25,942 nucleotides of DNA, taken from the NCBI GenBank assembly GCA_964550025.1, contig CAZJYI010000149.1, positions 1-25,942 of the forward strand. Reading direction: 5' to 3'. Source of the DNA: CAZJYI01 sp964550025 (GTDB lineage Bacteria > Verrucomicrobiota > Kiritimatiellia > UBA8416 > CAYOBW01). Each line of letters starts with the position of its first letter. Position 1 is the stretch's first letter. Both the position numbers and the translations under genes were made by a program. The notes below the pieces were generated by a model that searched no databases, was not told the DNA's origin, and was given only the letters and a program-made list of their open reading frames with translations. Of this stretch, positions 14,353 to 23,300 are shown piece after piece.

Positions 14353-17300
14353 GGGCCTCGAAGTAACCCATGTCCACGACGGCGATGCCGTTGCCGTCGC
14401 CATCAATGATGGTCCGGCCCGGTGGCGGATAGGCGTTGTTGCCGTCGTCGATGCCGGGCGACCCGGGCAGCAGGCGGTAGTCGCCCGCCGCGGCGGCCAC
14501 AAACTGGGGCGCGTCGATGATGTTGCCGGGGAATCCGCTGCCGGGAAGCGGCGTGGTGCAGCTATCGAAGACCCTGCAGTTGTAGAGCCAGTTCTCACCG
14601 TTGTTGTAGTAGATGATGGAATTGCGCAGCTCGACGCCGTAGATCCCGGCGCCCGTGCCGCACGTATTGTCGACGATCGTGCAGCCCAATGCGTAGCCGG
14701 AGTACATGCCGCCGCCGTAGACGGATGCGGAGTTGCCAGAGAGCAGGCTGTTGTACACATTGCATTCACTGGTTGCACCTCCGGCACGATTGGCCGTGTT
14801 GCCGGTCACCGTGCAGCCGTTCAGCGCGCAGGACGCCGCCCCGCCGCCGTTGTAGACTCGCACCGTGTTGCCCGCGATGATGCAGTCATTCAGCCTGCCG
14901 CCGAAGGCGCCTCCACCGTAACGAAACGCCGTGTTCCCGGCTAGGACGCAGTTCGCGATGAGCGACCCCGTGTTTTCGCACCACGCGCCGCCCCCGCGCA
15001 GATCTTCCACGTCCAAGGTGCCGCTTCCGTGCGTGTAGCCGTTGGTCAGGGTGAATCCTCTGAGGGTGGCATTGCCCGACAGGTGCGCGCACCGGACGGC
15101 CGCCGGACCATTCTCCGATATGGGGTCCGGGGCGCCCACGATGAGGGTGTCGGCCGGTTCGCTGCTCACCGCCTGCACGGTGATGCTGTCGGCGATGAGC
15201 ACGCGGTTGGTCAGCGAATCTCCCGCGGCGACGCTCCCGCCGCTGTCGTAAACGCCGTTGGTGACCCATACGGTCCCGCTCGGTGCCGTGAAGTCGACCG
15301 CCGATTGGATGTCGTGCGCGGCCGTGTCCCACGTGTCATAGGGCTCGGCCGGACTGGGGCTGGACTGCCAGACGTAGGTGACGGGGGCAAGCGGCACCGC
15401 CTGGACTTCGTAGGCGCCCATGTCCACGATCCCGTTGAAGATGCGCGGATTGCCGCCCAGGTCGATCGTGCCGGGCGCGTGAGCATTGTCGCCCATGTCG
15501 ATGCATGGTGACGTCGGCTGCAGACGGTAGTTCCCGGCCGCCGCGTCAATGAACCGCGGATTCGCGTCCATATTGCCCGCGCCCGATCCCGGAAGGGGCG
15601 TTGTGCAGCAGTAGTCGAGCAGCGTGTGCTCGTTGTAGTTGGGCGCCGTCGGCGCGGAGTTGCCGTACACGATCGTGTTCACAGTATCTCGACAGGTGAA
15701 GAGTCCCCCTCCCTGCAGACCTGCCTCGTTGTCGACGACCGTGCAGTTGTAGAGATAGCTGTGCCAGACGCCGCCGCCGATTTCTTCGGCGCGATTGTCG
15801 ACGAACAGGCAGTTGTTCAGTGTATAGTCGTTGAGCCTGCAGTGTGCCGCGCCGCCCCCGTAGTAGGCCGCCCAGTTTCCCCTGAATGTGCATCGGTTTG
15901 CCGCCATGTAGGCCGCCCCGCCGCCGACGCCCTCACACCGGTTACTCGCGATGAGACAGTCATCGAGTGTACCCCAGCATGCCCCGCCGCCCTGGGAACT
16001 CGCGCCGCCCCCGCCCGGCCCCGCGCTGTTTCGGACCAACGTGCAGTTGGTCAGGGCAACGCTGTATGCGCCGCCGCCGCGTATTGTGGCCGAGTTGTCC
16101 GCGATGACACAGTCCACTGCCAGCGGGAAGGGATACTCACCGAACATCCCGCCACCCCTCTGGTCATTATCCGCCACGGCGTTCGTGGCGCAGGTATGCC
16201 CGTTCGCGAGAGTGAATCCCCGCAATGCTGAGCCTTGCGCCAGATAGACGCAGCGAACAGCCGCCGGCCCGTTGGTGGAGACCGGGTCCGCCGCCCCCAT
16301 GATCACGGTGTCGGCCGGGTCGCTGCTCACGGCTCGTACGGCGATAGGCTTGTCGATCACCACGCGGTTGGTGAGGGTGTATCCGTCCGCGACGCGACCG
16401 CCGGTGTCGTACACGCCGTTGGTTACCCATACCGTCCCGCTCGGCGCCGTGAAGTCGACCGCCGATTGGATGTCGTGCGCGGCCGTGTCCCACGTGTCAT
16501 AGGGCTCGGCCGGACTGGGGCTGGACTGCCAGACGTAGGTGACGGGCGCCGGCGGCACCTGCTGGACCTCGTAGGCGCCCATGTCGACGGTGCCGTTGAC
16601 GATGCGCGGGTTGCCGGCAAAGTCTGCGGGCCCCGGCGTATGAGCATTGTCGCCCGCGTCGATGCATGGCGATGTGGGCTGCAGCCGGTAGTTTCCTGCC
16701 GCCGCGTCTACGAACTGCGGGTCCGCGGCGATGTTGCCCGTGCCCGATCCCGGAAGGGGGGTTGTGCAGCAGTAGTCGAGCAGGGTGTACTGGTTGTAGT
16801 TGGGCGCCGTCGGCGCAGAGTTGCCGTACACGATTGTGTTGACAGTGTCGCGGCAGGTGAATAGACCCCCTCCCTCCATGCCTGCCTCGTTGCCGACGAG
16901 CGTGCAGTTGTACAGATAGCTGTTCCAGGCGCCGCCGGCGATCTGCTCTGCCCGGTTGTTGACGAACAGGCAGTTGTTGAGCGCATGGCCGGTGTGCCCG
17001 CAGGCTGCCGCTCCACCACCGTAGTACGACGCCCAGTTTCCTCTGAACGTGCAGCGGTGTACATCGCATATGGCTACCCCGCCGCCAATGCCGTCACACC
17101 GGTTGCTCACGACGAGACAATTATCGAGTCGCCCCGCGTATGCACCGCCACCGGAGCAGCTTTCGCCGGTGGCCGCCGGGCCGGCGCTGTTGCCGATCAG
17201 AGTACAGTTCGTCAGGTTGACGCAATAGGCGCCACCTCCATCCAATGTACACGAGTTGCCGGTAATGACACAGTTCTCCACCAGCGGCGCGGGATAGGAG

Positions 17301-20300
17301 TCTGCGAGAATGCCGCCGCCGCTCCTGTCCCTGTCTTGCGGGGCGTTCGTAGCGCACGTGTGTCCGCCGGTGATCGTGAATCCCCGCAATGTCGAGCCCT
17401 GCGTCATGAAGACGCAGCGAACAGCCGCCGGTCCATTGGTGGAGACCGGGTCGAACGCCCCCATGATCACGGTGTCGGCCGGGTCGGTGCTCACGGCATG
17501 AAGGGTGATGGGCCTGTCGACCACCACGCGGTTGGTCAGGGTGTACCCATCCACAATACGTCCGCCGGTGTCGTACACGCCGTTGGTCACCCATACCGTC
17601 CCGCTCGGCGCCGTGTAGTCGACCGCCGATTGGATGTCGTGCGCGGCCGTGTCCCAGGTGTCGTACGGCTTCCTCGGATCGGGGCTCGCCTGCCAGACGT
17701 ACGTGACGGGCGCCGGCGGCACCTGCTGAACTTCGTAGGCGCCCATGTCCACGATCCCGTTGAAGATGCGCGTGTTGCCGTCCAGGTCCGTTGGCCACGG
17801 CACGTAGCCGTTGTTCCCCATATCCACGCAGGGCGAGGTCGGCAGAAGACGGTAGTTGTTCGCTCCCATGTCGACGAACTGCGGTTCGTTGGTAGTGTTC
17901 CCCGTGCCGCCCGGGTCGGGTGTCGTGCAGCCGTACACGAACACTGGCGGCACGCCCGAGTACCAGTTGTCACCGTCCGTGCCGGCACTGTTGAAGTACA
18001 CGATACAGTTGTCTGCATTACCTTCATAGATCCCGCCGGCGTACTGGTTGGCGGAATTGTCCACTACGGTGCAGTTCCGCATCGAGGGGTAGGTAGCTCC
18101 GCCTCCGACGTCGGCATGGTTGTACCACAACAGGCAGTTGTCCATCGAACCACCTGACGATCCGCCGCCATGGCCCTCGGCGTAGTTGTTGCCGAGCGTG
18201 CAGTTTACCAACGATCCGTCGTAGTCTCCTCCTCCTTCGTCCGCCGCGACATTGCCGTAGATCTCGCACCCGAACAGCGCAGCCCAGCAACTCCCGCCGC
18301 CGTCAGCGGCGGTGTTGTAGATGAGAGTACAGTTGCTGCACGATCCGCCGTAGTTACCACCACCGTCGTCGACGGCCGAGTTCTCCTGGAGTGTACAGTT
18401 GTCCAGCGTGCTGTCGTAGCTCCCGCCGCCGGAATCGCCCGCCGAGTTCTTCGATAGCATGCAGTCATGCAAAACGGCCTGGTAGCTCCCGCCGCCGTAG
18501 AGAAAGGCTGTGTTTTCCGAAAGTGTGCAGTTGCTCAGTACCCCTTCGCAGCTTGCGCCACCGTAGTAGGCAGAGTTGCTTGAGAGTGCGCAGTCGTTCA
18601 GTACGCTGCCCCGGCTTCCCCCGCCGTATTCGGCATTGTTGCCGGCCAGCGTGCAGGCGCGCAGTGTGCCCCCGTAGCTCCCGCCGCCCGAATCGTAGGC
18701 CTCACAGCCCTGCACAACGCAGTTGGTCACCAGTGTCGCCAATCCCTCGCAGAAGATCCCGCCCCCGGAGCGTTCAACTCCGGACGGGAACTCGCTGTGC
18801 GTGTGGCCGTTTGTTACGGTGAACCCGCTGAGGGTTGTGCCGTCAGACATATAGACGCTACGAATGGCCCCGGGGCCGAAGAAGCCGGACGAGGGGTCAG
18901 ACGCGCCAACAATGACCGTGTCGGCCGGGCTCGCGCTGACGGCCTGTACCGTGATGCTGCTGGTGATAACCACGCGGTTGGTGAGGGTGTATCCGTCCGC
19001 GACGCGACCGCCGGTGTCGTACACGCCGTTGGTCACCCATACCGTCCCGCTCGGCGCCGTGTAGTCGACGGCGGACTGGATGTCGTGCGCGGCCGTGTCC
19101 CACGTGTCGTACGGCTCCCTCGGATCGGGGCTCGCCTGCCAGACGTAGGTGACTAGCGCCAGCGGCACCTGCTGGAGCTCGTAGGCGCCCATGTCCACCG
19201 TGCCGTTGAAGATGCGCGGGTTGCCGATGAGGTCGTTGGTGGTCGTCACGTAGGCGTTGTTGCCTGTGTCGATGCAGGGGGAAGAGGACCGCAGTTCGAA
19301 GTTGCCAGCCCCGGCATTCTCGAACACCGGGTCGCTGGTGATGTTGCCGGGGCCGGTGCCCGGGTCGGGCGTTGTGCAGGTGTGCTCGCATATCGGCGTG
19401 GCGTCGGAATGCCAATCCTGGCCGCCCGTGGCCGCACTGTTGAAGTACACGATGGAATTGTATGCCGACCCCGATTCGACCCCGCCGCCGTTTCCGTCCG
19501 TGGAGTTCCCGGTGACAGTGCAGTTGTACAGTGTGCTCTGGCAACTCCCGCCGCTTCCGCCGCCTGCGTGGTTCCCGGATAGCACACAGTTGCTCAACGT
19601 GCTCCCGTGGCTCCCGCCGCCTCCGCTGTTGGCGTCGTTGTCCGACAGCGTGCAGTTGCTCAGGGTGCCCCCGTAGCTCCCGCCACCTTGATCCCCGGTG
19701 TTGCCGAACAGTGTGCAGTTGTGAAGAGTGCCGTGAGAAGTCCCGCCGCCAAAACCGGCGCTATTGCTGGACAGCGTGCAGTAGCTCAATACGGATTCGC
19801 GGCACCCGCCACCATCGTAGCCGTAGTTGCCTGACAGCGTGCAGTTGTGAAGCGTGCCTCTCATGACTCCGCCACCTGTGTCATTGGCTGCACAACCGAT
19901 CAGAACGCAGTTGGTCACCAGCGCTCCCATACCCTCACAGTAGATGCCACCTCCGGAACGGTCGGCGCCTTGCATGGACATATTGTCCGTCGTGCCGTCA
20001 GCTATCATGAACCCGCAGAGCATCGTGTCGTCGGCCATGTAAACACCACGAATGGCTGCCCCTCCCAGGCCGTAGAAGGGGCCCGCTGGGTCCTCAGCCC
20101 CAGCAATCACGGTATCGGACGGGTTGATGCTTACTGCACGTACTGCGATGCCGTTGGTAATGATAACGCGGTTGGTCAGGGTGTACCCTTCCACAACACG
20201 CCCACCCGTGTCGTACACGCCGTTGGTCACCCATACCGTCCCGCTCGCCGCCGTGTAGTCAATGGCGGATTGGATGTCGTGCGCGGCGTTGCTCCACGAG

Positions 20301-23300
20301 TCGTAAGGTGCGGACGGATCGGGACTTGCCTGCCAGACGTAGGTGACGGGTGCGGCTGCCGGGGGCGGGTCGTGGTTCTCGTAGGCACCCATGTCCACAG
20401 CGTCGGCATGGATCCGCAGCAGGCCGTCCAGGTCCGTGGGGGTCGCCGCCTCCCCGGTGTTGCCGGCGTTGACGCAGGGCGAGTCCGCTGACACGCGGTA
20501 GTCGCCCCCCGCCGGATCAAGGAAGAGGGGATCTCCATCGAGGTTGCCCGTGCCGGGACGGCCGCCCTGCACCGTGCTGTAGGTAACGGTCGCTGTTCCG
20601 CCGCTATCCTCGTGGATCTGGCTGGCGGCGTTACCCCACATGATGCAGTTGACGACGGAAGCCGTGCTGCCTTGACACGACAGACCGCCTCCCGCGGGTG
20701 CCGAGTTCCCGGCAACCGTGCAGTTTCTCAGGGATGGAGATCCCTTATATAAATGGATTCCTCCGTGGTAATTGGTCGCCGCGTTCCCGGCGACCAGGCA
20801 GTTTTCCATGACCAGGTCGCACCATGACGCATAGACCCCTCCGGCCAGGTTCCCCGCGGTATTGCCGGTGATGCGGCAACGTACGAACGTCGGACTGTCC
20901 GCCGAGTTGCTCAAGTGGATCCCCCCGCCGTTCTGAGGCGCGGCGTTGCTGACGATGGTGCAGTCTTCCACGAGGGGCGCGGCGAGGGTGGCCGCGATTC
21001 CGCCGCAATCGTTGTTGGCGATGATACAGCCCCGCATTGTCGGGGAACAGTCGCCGTTGAGCTCAACGGCGCCCGATGCGGAGTCCATGCCGTTCTGGAC
21101 AGTGAACCCGTCGAGGGTGGCGTTTGCTCCGGAGATTCGGATGCACGAGGTCTGGTTCTGGCCGTCGACAATGGTGGATGCCGCGCCCTCGAAACCGGCG
21201 AGCGTGATCTCATCCGATATGACGACCTGTGAAGACAGCGCGTAGATGCCTGGCGCCACGAGTACCAGTGCTCCGTCGGAAGCGGCGTTCACGGCCGGCT
21301 GCAAGGAGGCCGCCGCGGTGTCCCATGACGCGTAGGGTGGGGTGGGGTTCGGGCTGTTCAGGTCGACATAGTGCACCGCGTTCCCGAACGGAAACACCGC
21401 CGTCAGGTTCATGGGACCGTCCACGACAATCGTCAGCGGGTTGTTCGTCTCCTGCCCCGGGGGAACATCCCCCTGCCACTCGGAAAAGGCGTGGCCGTCG
21501 TACGGCGTAGCCGTCAGGGTGACCACGGCGCCGTTTGTGTACCAGCTATCACGGACGTCGACGATTCCCGGGCCGGCCACTTCGGTGTCGAGAAGGTAGT
21601 TCGTCGTCCACAGCCAGGTGAGGGTGGAATTGGTCTCCAGGAGGAAAGTCACTTCATTGTCCGCGCCGGCGGGAGGGGCGGAGCCCGTTCCGGTCCATCC
21701 TCTGCATACGAAGCGCACGCCATTTGACTCGTCCGCCGGGGTGGCGACGGAGTTCGCGACCAGCGTCCCCTGGGCGCGGTAATGCGTCCCGTAGCCGTAT
21801 GGCAGCGGCTCTCCGCGCTCTTCGGGATCTCCGTTGACCGTCAGCGACGGGAAGAAATCGTCGTCGTACTCATCGGCTCCCATATCGACGACGACCCCGA
21901 TAATGCGGTCCTGCCCTTCGAGGTCGGTGCTGTTCGTCATCCAGTCCCGGTTGACGGCGGCGTTCACGCAGGGCGACAGCCGCTGGAGACGGTAGTCGCC
22001 ACCCGCATAGTCCGCGAACAGCGGTTCGGCGTCGATATTGCCGGGTCCCGGGGGCAAGGGACTGGCGCACGAATACTCGACCTCCGGGCTGTTCCACAGG
22101 TTTGGGCCGCCGTCGCTGACTGTGTTGGACACCACGATGCAACCGCGGACCAACGTGTCCACGCCGGTGTATCCCTTCGCCACGCCTCCGCCGTGCTCTG
22201 CGCTGTTGCCCGTGACCGTGCAATGCTCAACGAGACCTGCCGAATTGCAGTAGATGCCGCCACCGTCGTCGTCGGCATGATTGCCGAAGACGTTGCAGTT
22301 TCGCACGACGGTATTGTGTCCAAAGCCATTGATGAAGATGCCGCCCCCGTCGCGGCTGCCGACACTACCCCCTGCCGCGATGTTGTCCCTGACCGTACAG
22401 TGCGACACGGACGCAATCCCGCCCATGTAGACCCCGGCCCCGGCCCCCGCGGTGTTGTTGCTGATCACGCAATGCCGTACGTCTCCGCCATTGGACATGT
22501 AGACGCCCGCGCCCTGGTCGGCGCTGCCGCCCGTGATCGTGAACCCCTCGATGGCGGCCCGTGTCTGCAGATGGACGCAGCGCGTATTGCCGCCGCCGTC
22601 GATCGTGGTATGGTCGGCGCCGCTCACGCTTCTGAGCGTAATGTACTCGTCGACGAAGACGTTGGTGGCAAGCGTGTAGGTCCCTTCGCGCACATGAACC
22701 GTACCCGTGCTGACCACGGCATTCACGGCGTCCTGGATGCTGTGCGCCGCGGTGACCCACGTATCGTAGGGCCAGCGGGATGACAGGCTGTTGGTCCACA
22801 CGTACGTGTCGGTGATGATCTTGAAGTGCGCGGTCACCGTCCTTGCCTGGTCCATCGTCAGCACCAGCGGGTTGTCGGTTGTCTGCTCCGGCGCCAGATC
22901 GCCCAACCAGCCGTTCAGCGCGTGGCCCTCCACGGGCGTGGCCGTGAGCGTCACCGTCGCGCCGTTGGTGTGCCACCCGTCCCCCACGTCCACCGTTCCG
23001 CTGCCGTTGCCTCCGAGCTCGACATCAAGGTAGTACTCCGTGACCCAGAGCCAGGTCTGCGTCGCGTTCCCGTCCAGCGTGTAGACCGCCGTGTCTCCCG
23101 ACCCCGAGGCCGGGGTGCCGCCCTCGACTGCCCAATCGCGACAGCTCCACCGCGCGCCGTTGGTGATGGACAGCGGGCTGGTGGCCGTGTTCGTCACCGC
23201 CGCACCCGCCGCAAGCTCATGTTCGCCATAGTCGTAGGGCGCCGAGTCGGCGATCTCCGACGGGGACCCGGCGACCGTCAGCAATGACCAGTCGGCCGGA

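Noticed and set aside
18050..18720. Possible CRISPR or noncoding satellite in the giant gene
   Set aside because: The period is a whole number of codons and encodes beta-helix coils; the frame is open throughout.
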